From DAOMFB01 sp963721385 (GTDB lineage Bacteria > Acidobacteriota > Thermoanaerobaculia > UBA5066), in contig CAVRJB010000016.1 in assembly GCA_963721385.1 (NCBI GenBank), forward strand, positions 62,001 through 126,000: a DNA stretch of 64,000 nt, in the 5' to 3' direction. The translations under genes were made by a program, and so were the position numbers. Under the pieces are notes generated by a model, which was given only the letters and a program-made list of their open reading frames with translations, was not told where the DNA came from and ran no database searches. Positions 32,408 to 41,242 of this stretch are shown in pieces (within the stretch, counting starts at the first letter, position 1; each line of letters opens with the position of its first letter).

Positions 32408-34419
32408 GAGCCCTCCGGCTTCAGCGTCGTTTCGCTGGCCACCCCGCCTGTTTCGACGTCCACCTGCGAGCGCCCCTGCCGGAACGTCAGGACGGCCCCC
32501 GACGTCCGGTTTCCCTTCCCGTCGAGGGCCACGGCCGGGCTCCCTTCCAGCGTGACGACCTCGGACTGCGGCCGAAACGTCGCCTTGGTGCCATTTCCCT
32601 TGCGGCGCTGCGACCGGTCCTCGAGGGCGACGGCGCCACGCGCCTCCGCGTACTCGACCGCGCGGTCGGGCGTCAGGTGGAAGTCGGCGACGTCGGACGT
32701 GACTTCCCACGTCCCGGAGACGAGGTTGGCGTGGCCCTCGATGCGGATCAGGCGGTCGGCTTCGTGGTGCATCAGGAGGTCCCCCGCGGCGTTGATCGTC
32801 TCACCCGACGGCGCCCCCTTGCCGGCGGCAGCGGGAAGAGCGCCCTTCGGGGCCGCCTGCCGCCTGAGGAAGACGCGCACGTTTCGCTCGGCCCGGAGCG
32901 TGCGGGCGACGTCGTCCAGCTCCAGGGACTCGCTCCGAAGGACGCTCTCCTTCTGCCACGCCCGGACGTTTCCGGTCAGGCGCAGCCGCGACCGGCCATC
33001 GGAGAGCCGGAGCGTGTCGGACTCCGAGTGCAGCGGCCCGTCGGCTCCGCCTCCGAGGAGGCCGCCTCGTCCTTCTCCCGACCAGGAGGCCCGGACCCGC
33101 CCGGAGGCGTCGATCCGGTCGTCGCGTCGCGCGTACGAGAGCGACGCCGCCGTCAGCGAGCCCCGTTCGTCGCGGTACTCGGCCAGCGCCTCCGGCGTTC
33201 CTGAAAGGATGGCCGTGTCGTCGGCCCCGCGCAGCGTCGCCTCGGCTCCCTTGAGCGTCGCCCGCGTACCGTCGGTCAAGGTGACGCCTCCCTTGAGGCT
33301 GGTGACGTCGAGCCCGCCGACCGGCAGGAAGAGGAAACGGCCGCTTCCAGCGGTCAGCGCCTTCAGGCCGGAGCCCGGCGGGCCCCCGGGAAGCGCCGCT
33401 TCCCACGCCTCGAGCGCGGCCGGAACATCCACCTCCGCGAGCCTCCCGTCACGGAACCTCCCGGTGAAGCGCGGAGAACGGGCGCGGCGCGCCGGAAGCC
33501 GGGGAGACGGCGCAACGTCGACCTGCGCCTTTCCGCCGACCGACGAGGCTTCGACCCAGACCGGCCCTCCGCCGGCGTCGCGCTGAAGCTCGAGAAGTTC
33601 GCCCGAGATGAGAGCTGCCGAAGGGAGCCCGCGGGGCGACGGGGCGACGAGGAGCCCCGCGCCTCCGGACGACCGGACGCGGTCTCCCTCGCCTTCCTTC
33701 GTCCGCTCGAGCGTCCGCGACCGGACCGCGAAACCCTCGCTGCGCAGGACCGTCCCCTCCCCGTCCGCGAGGATCCGCCCGCCCCGCGAGAGCTCGAGGC
33801 GCGGCGACGCGAGGATCGTCGGCCGGCCGTCCTCGCCCCGACCCCGAAGCCGGACGCCAGGGCCCAGCAGGACGACACCGTCGTTCGTCCGGACGGTGCC
33901 GGCGTCGGCGCTGATCACGACCCTCCCGCGCTCGGCCGTGACCGCGCCCTCGGAGACGAGCATCCGGCCGGCGGGCTCGTACCGGAACGACGGGCCGCGA
34001 AGGGTCGACTCCTCCCCGACGATCTCGACGCCGTCGAAGACGCGAAAGGCCTTCGACCGCTCGACGAACTCCGCCCTCGGGGCGAAGAGGCGCACCGGAC
34101 GCGCCGCTCCTTCCGGCGTCGCCTCGAACTCGACGTCCTTCAAGCGGAACTTCCGCTCCCAGTTCTCCTCGAACCGGAGCGCCTCGGCTGCCCGAAGGCG
34201 GAAGCGGCCCTCCGTCCCCCGGGTCTCGACATACTCGAAGTCCCGGAACCTCATTCGGTCCTGGACGGCGCCGACCTCGGCCACGAGCGTGTCGGCGACC
34301 TCTCCGCGGCTGTCGGCGGGGCGGGCGCCCGGCTTCCTGTAGGTCAGGAAGAGGATGGCGAGCCAGGCGACGCCGGCGGCGGCGACGGCCCGGCGGGCGA
34401 TGCGCTTCCGGAGCGTCAT
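32404..34419 (-). CDS. LptC/LptA-like (OstA-type) LPS transport protein, large
   Basis: A 671-residue protein with an N-terminal membrane anchor (residues 10-25, AVAAAGVAWLAILFLTY), as in LptC. A long beta-rich region follows, with repeated VEIVGEES..., GRVVISADAGTVRTNDG and ISGELLELQRDAGG-type strands like the LptA/LptC/LptD-N jellyroll. The C-terminal portion resembles OstA/LptA (LTGNVRAWQKESVLRSESLELDD and ADRLIRIEGHANLVSGTW with nearby VTLEGSPAVALDGKGN). LptC is usually about 190 residues and LptA about 185, so this probably carries several such domains in one chain. Position directly before lptB supports the role. It overlaps recJ and lptB by 4 bp each. Confidence 0.8.
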   Translation of the reverse strand: MTLRKRIARRAVAAAGVAWLAILFLTYRKPGARPADSRGEVADTLVAEVGAVQDRMRFRDFEYVETRGTEGRFRLRAAEALRFEENWERKFRLKDVEFEATPEGAARPVRLFAPRAEFVERSKAFRVFDGVEIVGEESTLRGPSFRYEPAGRMLVSEGAVTAERGRVVISADAGTVRTNDGVVLLGPGVRLRGRGEDGRPTILASPRLELSRGGRILADGEGTVLRSEGFAVRSRTLERTKEGEGDRVRSSGGAGLLVAPSPRGLPSAALISGELLELQRDAGGGPVWVEASSVGGKAQVDVAPSPRLPARRARSPRFTGRFRDGRLAEVDVPAALEAWEAALPGGPPGSGLKALTAGSGRFLFLPVGGLDVTSLKGGVTLTDGTRATLKGAEATLRGADDTAILSGTPEALAEYRDERGSLTAASLSYARRDDRIDASGRVRASWSGEGRGGLLGGGADGPLHSESDTLRLSDGRSRLRLTGNVRAWQKESVLRSESLELDDVARTLRAERNVRVFLRRQAAPKGALPAAAGKGAPSGETINAAGDLLMHHEADRLIRIEGHANLVSGTWEVTSDVADFHLTPDRAVEYAEARGAVALEDRSQRRKGNGTKATFRPQSEVVTLEGSPAVALDGKGNRTSGAVLTFRQGRSQVDVETGGVASETTLKPEGS

Positions 34420-36176
34420 GCCGCCGCCGGCGCGACGTCGACGACCTCGAGGGTCGGGCGCCCGGTGTAGGTGTCGATCGCGAGGTGCGCCGCCACGTCG
34501 GCGAGGCCCGGCCGCTCCCCGGCCGGGAGCGAGGCGAGCGACCAGCCGACCGCATCCAGTCTCGCGGCGCCGGCCGTGAAGGACGTCCGCAGCCCCCGCT
34601 CCCCCACGGGCTTTCCCAGGCCGTCCCATCTGAGGCCGCGCACGAAGAACAACGGGCGAGGGTTCTCCGCGCCTGTCGGCTCGAAGAAGGTCAGGGCGCG
34701 CGCCAGCTCCTCGGTCAACTCCTCGGGCCGGGCCTCGGTGTCGGCCACGATCTCGGTCTCCCACTCCGCGTCGTTTCGACCCGCCGCGAAGGCCTCAGCC
34801 AGCCCTTCGCGGAAGTCGTGCCAGTGCCGGGCGGGAAGAGTCACGCCGAGCGCCGCCGCGTGTCCGCCGAACTCGGACGTGTACCGCGCGGCGACCGGCG
34901 CGACCCGCTCGTAGAGGGGCGTCGTCCCGAACGTCCGGCCGCTTCCCGAGAGGACGTCACCGTCGCGGGAGAAGAGGAGGACCGGGCGGCGCACCTGCTC
35001 GGCGACCCTCGAAGCCACGAGGCCGAGGACGCCCCGGTGCCAGCCGTCCGACGTCTCGCCCGCCTCGACGACGACCGCCTGCCGCGCCGGGTCGAAGCCG
35101 CTCTCGAGGCGCGCCAGGACCACTGCCATGAGCCGCGTCTGCATCGCGCGCCGCTCCTCGTTTGCCGCCTCGAGCTCGTCGGCCAGCGTCTCGGCGCGCC
35201 CCGCGTCGGGGGTCGTCAGGAGCTCGAGCGCGCGGCGGGCGTGCGAGACGCGCCCGGCCGCGTTGAGGCGGGGCGCGATCCGGAACGCGACTTCGCGTGC
35301 GGTCGGGCTGCGCCCCGCCGGGATCCCGGCCCGCCGGAGGAGCGCTGCCAGCCCCGGAGAGCGCGGCTCCGCGAGGCCTGCGAGCCCCCACGCGACGAGA
35401 ACGCGGTTTTCCCCCGTCAGCGGGACGACATCGGCGACCGTCGAGACGGCCGCGATCTTGGCGAGGGAGGCGAGCCACGACCGGCGAGCTTCCGGGGAGA
35501 GGCCGGCCGCAGCGCCGGCCTCGCGGAGCAGCCCCTCGGCGAGCTTCCACGCCAGTCCGGCGCCGCAGAGCTCCTTGAACGGGTACGAGCAGCCGGGGAC
35601 CTTCGGGTCGACGAGGACCGCCCCCTCGGGGAGCGCGGCCTTCGGGAGGTGGTGATCGGTGATGACGACGTACGCGCCGCGGCGCGTCGCCTCGGCGACC
35701 GGGTCGACCGCCGTGATCCCGCAGTCGACGGTGACGAGACCCTCGGGCTCGTGTTCGTCGAGGGCGCGGGCGAGCGTCGCGGAGCGGAGGCCGTAGCCGT
35801 CGGCGACCCGGTCCGGGATGAAGGAGCGCGCGTCGGCGCCGAGGCGAGTCAGTACGGTCGTCAGGATCGCGAGGGCGCCCACGCCGTCACAGTCGTAGTC
35901 GCCGAAGACCACCACCCGGCCCCCGCGCCGCGCCGTCCCGGCGAGCCGTTCCACGGCCTCGGGCAGTCCCGCCATCGAGAACGGGTCGTGAAGGCGGCCG
36001 GGAGAGGGCGTGAGGAACTCCGTGGCGCTCGCCGGGTCGCCGAGGCCCCGGGCAGCGAGGGCGCGTGCCGCCGCGGCCGGGATCCGGAGCGCGTCCGCAA
36101 TTCGCCGGCCGGCCTCGCCGTTCTGCGCGCGGAGCCGTCGCCTGACCGGGCGGGGGACGGCCAGCCAGGCCGTCAC
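34416..36176 (-). CDS. recJ: single-stranded-DNA-specific exonuclease RecJ
   Basis: A 586-residue 5'-3' ssDNA exonuclease of the DHH superfamily. Motif I is VVVFGDYDCDGVGALAI (Asp93, 95, 97), a further motif is VTVDCGI (Asp151), and the DHH motif is ITDHHLP (174-176). Further motifs are KIAAVSTVADVVPLTGENR, FRIAPRLNAAGRVSHA and the DHHA1 segment TSEFGGHAAALG. Manganese binding by the acidic residues is known for the family. It acts in recombination and mismatch repair. The GTG start overlaps accA by 4 bp. Confidence 0.95.
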   Translation of the reverse strand: MTAWLAVPRPVRRRLRAQNGEAGRRIADALRIPAAAARALAARGLGDPASATEFLTPSPGRLHDPFSMAGLPEAVERLAGTARRGGRVVVFGDYDCDGVGALAILTTVLTRLGADARSFIPDRVADGYGLRSATLARALDEHEPEGLVTVDCGITAVDPVAEATRRGAYVVITDHHLPKAALPEGAVLVDPKVPGCSYPFKELCGAGLAWKLAEGLLREAGAAAGLSPEARRSWLASLAKIAAVSTVADVVPLTGENRVLVAWGLAGLAEPRSPGLAALLRRAGIPAGRSPTAREVAFRIAPRLNAAGRVSHARRALELLTTPDAGRAETLADELEAANEERRAMQTRLMAVVLARLESGFDPARQAVVVEAGETSDGWHRGVLGLVASRVAEQVRRPVLLFSRDGDVLSGSGRTFGTTPLYERVAPVAARYTSEFGGHAAALGVTLPARHWHDFREGLAEAFAAGRNDAEWETEIVADTEARPEELTEELARALTFFEPTGAENPRPLFFVRGLRWDGLGKPVGERGLRTSFTAGAARLDAVGWSLASLPAGERPGLADVAAHLAIDTYTGRPTLEVVDVAPAAA

Positions 36177-37135
36177 GTCGCCGCGGGGGTCTCTTCCCAC
36201 GCGCCCATGGCCCGGAACTTCCGGTAGCGGGCGTCGAGCAGGTGGTCGAGCGGAACCTTCGAGAGCCGGTCGAGCTCGGCGTGGAGCCGCGCGCCGACGG
36301 CTTCGATCGTCGTGACCGGATCGGAGTGCGCGCCGCCGGCCGGCTCCGGGATGACGTCGTCGATGACGCCGAGCGCCTTGCAGTCCGCCGCGGTGATGCG
36401 CATCGCCTCGGCCGCCTCCTTCGCCTTCGACTGGTCTTTCCAGAGGATCGCCGCGCACCCCTCGGGAGAGATCACCGAGTAGACCGAGTGCTCGAGCATC
36501 AGGACGACGTCGGCGATCCCGATCCCGAGTGCCCCGCCGGAGCCCCCCTCCCCCGTCACGACGGCGAGGACGGGCGTCCTGAGGCGCGCCATCTCGAGGA
36601 GGTTCCGCGCGATCGCCTCGGCCACGCCCCGTTCCTCGCTGTCCAGTCCAGGGTAGGCGCCGGGCGTGTCGACGAAGGCGATGACCGGGCGCCCGAACTT
36701 CTCGGCGAGCCGCATGATGCGGAGCGCCTTGCGGTACCCCTCCGGGCGCGGCATGCCGAAGTTCCGGCGGATCTTCTCCTTTGTGTCACGCCCCTTCTGG
36801 TGGCCGACGACGGCGACCGGCCGTTCGCCGAAGAAGCCGAAGCCCGCCACGATGGCCGGGTCCTCCGCGAAGCCTCGGTCGCCGTGCAGCTCGACGAAGT
36901 CGCGGACGAGGAGGCGGACGTAGTCGAGCGCGAAGGGGCGGAGCGGGTGGCGCGCGACCAGCGTCTTCTGCCAGGGGCTGAGGTTGCCGTAGATCTCGGC
37001 GGAGAGCTTCCGCAGTTTCTCCTCGAGCTTCTGGACGTCGCGCTGCTTCGCGGGGCTGTCCGGGAAGTTCCGGAGGTCGGCCAGCCGCGTCCGGATCCGG
37101 ACGAGCGGCGCTTCGAAATCGGCGTCCGAGGCCAT
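36173..37135 (-). CDS. accA: acetyl-CoA carboxylase carboxyltransferase alpha subunit
   Basis: A 320-residue subunit that, with AccD, moves carboxyl from biotin to acetyl-CoA in the first step of fatty-acid synthesis. Family features visible are ARHPLRPFALDYVRLL, FVELHGDRGFAEDPAIVAG, GHQKGRDTKEKIRRNFGMP, the oxyanion region GEGGSGGALGIGIAD and VYSVISPEGCAAILWKD. An N-terminal coiled coil (about 30-50) is usual. No AccD partner is in the window. A -10 box lies 6 bp before the ATG. Confidence 0.96.
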   Translation of the reverse strand: MASDADFEAPLVRIRTRLADLRNFPDSPAKQRDVQKLEEKLRKLSAEIYGNLSPWQKTLVARHPLRPFALDYVRLLVRDFVELHGDRGFAEDPAIVAGFGFFGERPVAVVGHQKGRDTKEKIRRNFGMPRPEGYRKALRIMRLAEKFGRPVIAFVDTPGAYPGLDSEERGVAEAIARNLLEMARLRTPVLAVVTGEGGSGGALGIGIADVVLMLEHSVYSVISPEGCAAILWKDQSKAKEAAEAMRITAADCKALGVIDDVIPEPAGGAHSDPVTTIEAVGARLHAELDRLSKVPLDHLLDARYRKFRAMGAWEETPAAT

Positions 37136-37141
37136 CGAGCG

Positions 37142-37147
37142 ACTGTA
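37142..37147 (-). promoter_or_regulatory. -10 box TACAGT before accA
   Basis: TACAGT (minus strand) ends 6 bases before the ATG in the 47-bp gap after priA; no ribosome site is seen, suggesting a leaderless mRNA. Confidence 0.45.
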
Positions 37148-37182
37148 GCAGACAAGCGCGGGTGAGCTGCGCCGGCCCCGGC

Positions 37183-39591
37183 CTAGAGGAGGTTCTGCGG
37201 GTCGACGTCGAGCTTCGGAGGCGACGACAGGGCGGCGAGCAGCTGCCCTGCCTCGGCGATGGCGTCCCGCCGGTCCGCCTTCACGAGGAGGTGGATCCGG
37301 TGCTGTCCCTTGAGCCGGTCGAGCGGCGCCGGAGCGGGCCCGAAGAGGCGGACCTTCGTGGCGATCGGCGCGGCGAGGAGCGCGGCGCGCGCGTTCCGGG
37401 CGGCCTCCGAGGCCTTCGCGAGGTCGGGGTCCGAGAAGAGGGCGAGGAGGAGCCGCGCATACGGCGGGTAGCTGAAGGCGCGCCGGAACCGGAGCTCCGC
37501 GTCGGCGAACGCGGCGTGGTCCTGCCTCACCGCGGCCCGGATCGCCTCGTGGTCGGGCCGGGCCGTCTGGACGACGACGCGGCCGAACCGGTCTCCGCGG
37601 CCGACGCGCCCCGCGGCCTGCGTCACGAGCTGAAACGTCCGCTCGGCCGCGCGGAAGTCGGGAAACGAGAGAAGGGCATCCGCGTCGAGCACGGCGAGCG
37701 CCGTCGCGTTCGGGAAGTCGTGCCCCTTGGCGACCATCTGCGTCCCGAGAAGCGCGCGAGCCCTCCCGGCCTCGAAGTCGAGAAGGACGCCGGCGGCGCC
37801 CCCTGTCCGCGCGGCGGCGTCGCGGTCGAGGACGGCGTGGGAGATCCCCGGGAAGGCTTCGGCGAACCGCTCGGCGAGCCGCTCGGTCCCGAAACCGACC
37901 GGCATCAGGACGCCGGAGCCGCAGGCCGGACAGGCCGCCGGGCGGCGGATCACGTCGCCGCAGTAGTGGCAGAGAAGGCGCTCGCCGCGGCGGTGGTAGG
38001 TCCGCGCCACCGAGCAGTTTCCGCACCGGAAGTCCTCGCCGCAGGCGCGGCAGAGGAGGCTCGGCGAGAAGCCGCGCCGGTTCAGGAGGACGATCGCCTG
38101 CTCGCCGCGCGCAAAGCACGCCGAGAGGATCTCGACCGTCCGCTCGGCGAAGAGGATCCGGCCGTGGTCTCCCTCCCGCGCCTTTTCCTCGCGCGTGTCG
38201 ACGATCTCGACGGCGGCGCGCGGACGGGCCCCGGGGCGCTCAGGAAGCGAGAGGCGCGGCAGGCGACCTTCGCGCGCGGCCCATTCCAGCTCCATCGAAG
38301 GCGTCGCCGAGCCGAAGACGACCGTGGCTCCGGCCTCCCGGGCCCGCACGCGCGCCACGTCCCGGGCGTCGTACCGGGGCGACTCCCCCTGTTTGTACGC
38401 TGCATCGTGCGCCTCGTCCAAGACGACGAGTCCGAGCCGGGGCAGCGGCGCGAAGACGGCCGAGCGGGGTCCGACGACGGCGTCGACGTCGCCCCGCCGC
38501 GCGCGCTCCCACTCGGCGGCGCGCTCCCCGTCGGAGAGCCCGCTATGGAGGAGAGAAACCCGCTCGCCGAAGCGGGCGAGAAGGCGCCTGACGAGCGCCG
38601 GCGCCAGGGCGATCTCGGGGACGAGGAGGATTCCCTGCTTCCCCGCCGCCCGCGTCGCCTCGAGCGCCGTGAGGTAGACCTCGGTCTTCCCGCTCCCGGT
38701 GACGCCGTCGAGGAGGAATGCCTGCTCCTGTCCCGACCCGACGGCGGCGGCAATCCGGGCAATCGCCTCGGCCTGCGCCGGCGTCGGGACGACGCGCCGG
38801 TCCTCGCGCCCCGCGCCGACGTGGCGGGACAGGTCGACCTTCCGCGCTTCCTCGACGACGGCGACCACGCCGTCCTTCACAAGGTCCGAGAGGAGGGCTG
38901 GCGTGAAACCGGCGGCGCGCACCTCCGCCGCCGAGACGGGGCGGCCGAGGGCGGTCAGATGCTTGTGCAGGGCAAGCCGCTTCGGGCGCCGGACGAACGC
39001 GGGATGGTCCTCCCCTGCCGGCCGCGCCATCCACGCCTTCTCGGAGGGGGCTGACGCCGCGCGGAGCCCCGCGGTCCGGACGCGGATGACGCCGGCCTGC
39101 TCGAGCCGCTTCACGGCGGCGCCGAGCCCGGCGCGCCCGAGCGCCTCGCCGAGCTCGTCGAGCCGGGCGTGCCCGCGGGAGAGCAGCTCGCGGAGGACGT
39201 CCCGTTCGAGCGGCGACGCCCCCTCGAAGCCGACGGCCGAGGGCCCGGGGAGCCAGGTGGCCTCTCCGGCCGCGAGAAGGCGGCCCGGCACCGCGGCGCG
39301 GAGAAGCTCTCCGGGCGGGACGACGTAATAGGCCGCGGCGCGGAGGAGAACGCCGACGAGGGACTCCGGGAGGAACGGAGCCTCGTCCAGGACCGCCACC
39401 ACCTCCCGCTCGGCCGTCCCCGCGGGCGGCTCCTCCGGGTCGTGCCCGGCGACGATGCCCGTCACGAGGCCGGAACCGAACGGAGCCGCGACGCGGGCGC
39501 CGACGGGCGCCTCCGAGCCCGGGGGGAGCCGGTAGGACGGCATTCCCGGAAAACGGTTCGGGACGATCAGCGCGACGCGGCGCGCCGGCAC
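37183..39591 (-). CDS. priA: primosomal replication helicase PriA
   Basis: An 802-residue DEAH helicase that restarts collapsed replication forks. The N-terminal 3'-DNA-binding domain (RVALIVPNRFPGMPSYRLPPGS) is followed by helicase motifs: Walker A DGVTGSGKTEVY, LVPEIALAP, DEAHDAAYK, and GSATPSMELEW. The two-zinc insertion shows paired cysteines (LCRACGEDFRCGNCSV, then LCHYCG and AACPACGSG). Motif V/VI residues GTQMVAKGHDFPN and QAAGRVGRGDRFG are present. Length is a little over the 730 of E. coli. The start is GTG; the gap to the upstream gene is one base. Confidence 0.94.
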   Translation of the reverse strand: MPARRVALIVPNRFPGMPSYRLPPGSEAPVGARVAAPFGSGLVTGIVAGHDPEEPPAGTAEREVVAVLDEAPFLPESLVGVLLRAAAYYVVPPGELLRAAVPGRLLAAGEATWLPGPSAVGFEGASPLERDVLRELLSRGHARLDELGEALGRAGLGAAVKRLEQAGVIRVRTAGLRAASAPSEKAWMARPAGEDHPAFVRRPKRLALHKHLTALGRPVSAAEVRAAGFTPALLSDLVKDGVVAVVEEARKVDLSRHVGAGREDRRVVPTPAQAEAIARIAAAVGSGQEQAFLLDGVTGSGKTEVYLTALEATRAAGKQGILLVPEIALAPALVRRLLARFGERVSLLHSGLSDGERAAEWERARRGDVDAVVGPRSAVFAPLPRLGLVVLDEAHDAAYKQGESPRYDARDVARVRAREAGATVVFGSATPSMELEWAAREGRLPRLSLPERPGARPRAAVEIVDTREEKAREGDHGRILFAERTVEILSACFARGEQAIVLLNRRGFSPSLLCRACGEDFRCGNCSVARTYHRRGERLLCHYCGDVIRRPAACPACGSGVLMPVGFGTERLAERFAEAFPGISHAVLDRDAAARTGGAAGVLLDFEAGRARALLGTQMVAKGHDFPNATALAVLDADALLSFPDFRAAERTFQLVTQAAGRVGRGDRFGRVVVQTARPDHEAIRAAVRQDHAAFADAELRFRRAFSYPPYARLLLALFSDPDLAKASEAARNARAALLAAPIATKVRLFGPAPAPLDRLKGQHRIHLLVKADRRDAIAEAGQLLAALSSPPKLDVDPQNLL

Positions 39592-39592
39592 G

Positions 39593-40252
39593 TCAGATCC
39601 GGACCCGCGGCGCCTCGTCGGGGTCTATCCCGTCGTCGCTGCCGGGCTTCAGGGGCGCGGCCTCGTCGGCGTCGACGAAGGTCCGCGCCGTCCGGTCGAA
39701 ACGCCACCGCCGCGCTTCGTCGGCGGCGAGGTCGGGCGTCACGATGAGGAGCGTCCGCTCGATCGAGAGGTCGCCGCTCGCGAGGGAGACCGCGCGCTCC
39801 ACCCAGACCGGCGGGTCGAAGCCGCCGTCGGCACGCCCGAAGAAGACGGCGACGTGGAACCAAGCGCTCCCCCGCCCCTTCTCGACGAAGGCCTGCGCGA
39901 AGTCGAGGTGGCCGTCTCCGTCCAGGTCGCCCCTCAGGAAGTACGGGTGGTACTCGACATAGAGGTCCGCGAGGTCGGCGCGCGCGTCGGTGGCGGCCGC
40001 GTCGGCGTCCTCGGCGACGCGGAGCGACGGGGCCGCTTTTTCCCTCGCGATGGCCTCGAGCGCGAGGGCCAGGGCGCGCTCCTCCGCGGGCGTCCGGCCG
40101 GCGGCGTCGAGGCCGCGCGCGTCGGGCGCCCCCGGGGCCGCCGCGCGGGTGGCGGCCGGCCGGCGCGGGCCGGGACCCAGCCAAAGGAAAACCGCGCACG
40201 CCACGGCGAGCGGGAGAAGGAACGCGAGCCCGATCCGCCGGGCCGTCCTCAT
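39593..40252 (-). CDS. exported or anchored protein with an EF-hand-like calcium motif
   Basis: No family recognised. The 219-residue product has an N-terminal hydrophobic segment (about 7-26, LAFLLPLAVACAVFLWLG) that is a signal anchor; a Cys at 19 is not in a good lipobox. An Ala-rich helical part follows. Residues near 120 read GDLDGDGHLDFAQAF, matching an EF-hand/calcium-binding loop (DxDxDG). The rest is beta-rich (WFHVAVFFGRADGG, VWVERAVSLASGD). The ATG overlaps the UDG stop by 4 bp and the stop is one base before priA, so it sits in the priA operon, with no obvious functional link. Confidence 0.65.
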   Translation of the reverse strand: MRTARRIGLAFLLPLAVACAVFLWLGPGPRRPAATRAAAPGAPDARGLDAAGRTPAEERALALALEAIAREKAAPSLRVAEDADAAATDARADLADLYVEYHPYFLRGDLDGDGHLDFAQAFVEKGRGSAWFHVAVFFGRADGGFDPPVWVERAVSLASGDLSIERTLLIVTPDLAADEARRWRFDRTARTFVDADEAAPLKPGSDDGIDPDEAPRVRI

Positions 40253-40989
40253 GGTCGTCCCCCTCCCTTTCGCACCGGGGCAGGGATTCCGAGCCGCTCG
40301 AGCACCTTCAGGAGATCCTCCCACGCGTCCTTCTTCCGATCGGGCTGGCGGAGAAGGAACGAGGGGTGAAACGTCGGCATCACCGGGATGCCGCGCCAGC
40401 TCCCCCACCGGCCGCGGAGCCGCATGATCCCCTCGTCGGTCTCGAGGAGGAACTGCGCCGCGAACTTGCCGAGAGCGACGATCGCCGCGGGGCGGATCGT
40501 GTCGATCTGCGCCTCGAGGTAGCCGCGGCAGGCCGCAATCTCGGGGGGCTCGGGATTCCGGTTGTCGGGGGGACGGCACTTCAGGACATTGCAGATGTAG
40601 ACGTCCTTCCGCGGAAGGCCCATCCCGTCCTCGATCATCCTGGTCAGGAGCTGGCCCGCGCGTCCGACGAAAGGGACTCCCTGCGCGTCCTCGTCGGCGC
40701 CAGGTGCCTCGCCCACGAAGAGGAGCCGCGCCGAGGCCGACCCGTCGGAAAAGACCGTCTGGGTTCGCGCCTCGCAGAGGCTGCATTTGCGGCAACCCGC
40801 CACCTCCTTCGCGAGCGCGCGCAGGCGCTCCGCAGCCGGGAGGGCAGGCGCTTCCTCGGCGACCCGGGACTCCGGAAGCGCGGCCGCGGGCGGGGCGAGC
40901 CACACGTCCTCAACGCCGAGGTCGCGGTAGTACGCGAGGGCGTCGGCGAGCGGGCCGCGCGGAGGACCGGAGCGCTTCGTGGCCGTCAG
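40249..40989 (-). CDS. type 4 (thermophile-type) uracil-DNA glycosylase
   Basis: A family 4 UDG with a 4Fe-4S cluster; it removes uracil from DNA. Four Cys are spaced as in the family: CRKCSLC near the start, and Cys residues in ICNVLKCRPP and EIAACRGYLE. Motif A is FVGEAPGADEDAQGVPF and the second motif is MPTFHPSFLLR. The first normal start is GTG 40905 (218 residues), but the conserved amphipathic lead LADALAYYRDLGVEDVWL is encoded upstream. The only in-frame start there is CTG 40989, whose CTGA overlaps the rpoZ stop. That gives about 246 residues and is my preferred reading; GTG 40905 is the fallback. Confidence 0.85.
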   Translation of the reverse strand: MTATKRSGPPRGPLADALAYYRDLGVEDVWLAPPAAALPESRVAEEAPALPAAERLRALAKEVAGCRKCSLCEARTQTVFSDGSASARLLFVGEAPGADEDAQGVPFVGRAGQLLTRMIEDGMGLPRKDVYICNVLKCRPPDNRNPEPPEIAACRGYLEAQIDTIRPAAIVALGKFAAQFLLETDEGIMRLRGRWGSWRGIPVMPTFHPSFLLRQPDRKKDAWEDLLKVLERLGIPAPVRKGGGRP

Positions 40990-41222
40990 GCGTTCTCGGT
41001 GGGGAGCGGGTCGACCATCGGGATCTCGGCCGGCAGCGGCTCGACGGGCGCGGCGAGCTGCCAGCGGATCACATTGGCATCGACTTCTTCGAGGGCGATG
41101 CGCGTCACCTTCGCGTGCTTCGTCTCCAGCTTCGGCCGCGCGCCCATCATGAGCTGCTCGGCGCGCCGCGAAGCGATGTGGACGAGGCGAAACTTCGATT
41201 CGATCGGCGGAACTTCGGTCAT
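40986..41222 (-). CDS. rpoZ: RNA polymerase omega subunit
   Basis: A 78-residue protein matching the omega fold: PIESKFRLVHIASRRAEQLM, then ARP-K and KVTRIALEEV, the order of the RpoZ family. Omega aids assembly and stability of RNA polymerase. ATG 41222 follows a strong AAGGGAG ribosome site at 6-bp spacing. A GTG at 41246 that overlaps the gmk stop would add 8 residues (alternative start). The gmk-rpoZ order is standard. Confidence 0.9.
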   Translation of the reverse strand: MTEVPPIESKFRLVHIASRRAEQLMMGARPKLETKHAKVTRIALEEVDANVIRWQLAAPVEPLPAEIPMVDPLPTENA

Positions 41223-41242
41223 GAGAACTCCCTTGGAATCGG

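Noticed and set aside
32404..34764. Start of the LptC/A-like protein further upstream, near 34764
   Set aside because: The added residues are Arg/Gly-rich shadow of recJ; ATG 34419 gives a proper membrane anchor and a 4-bp overlap with recJ.
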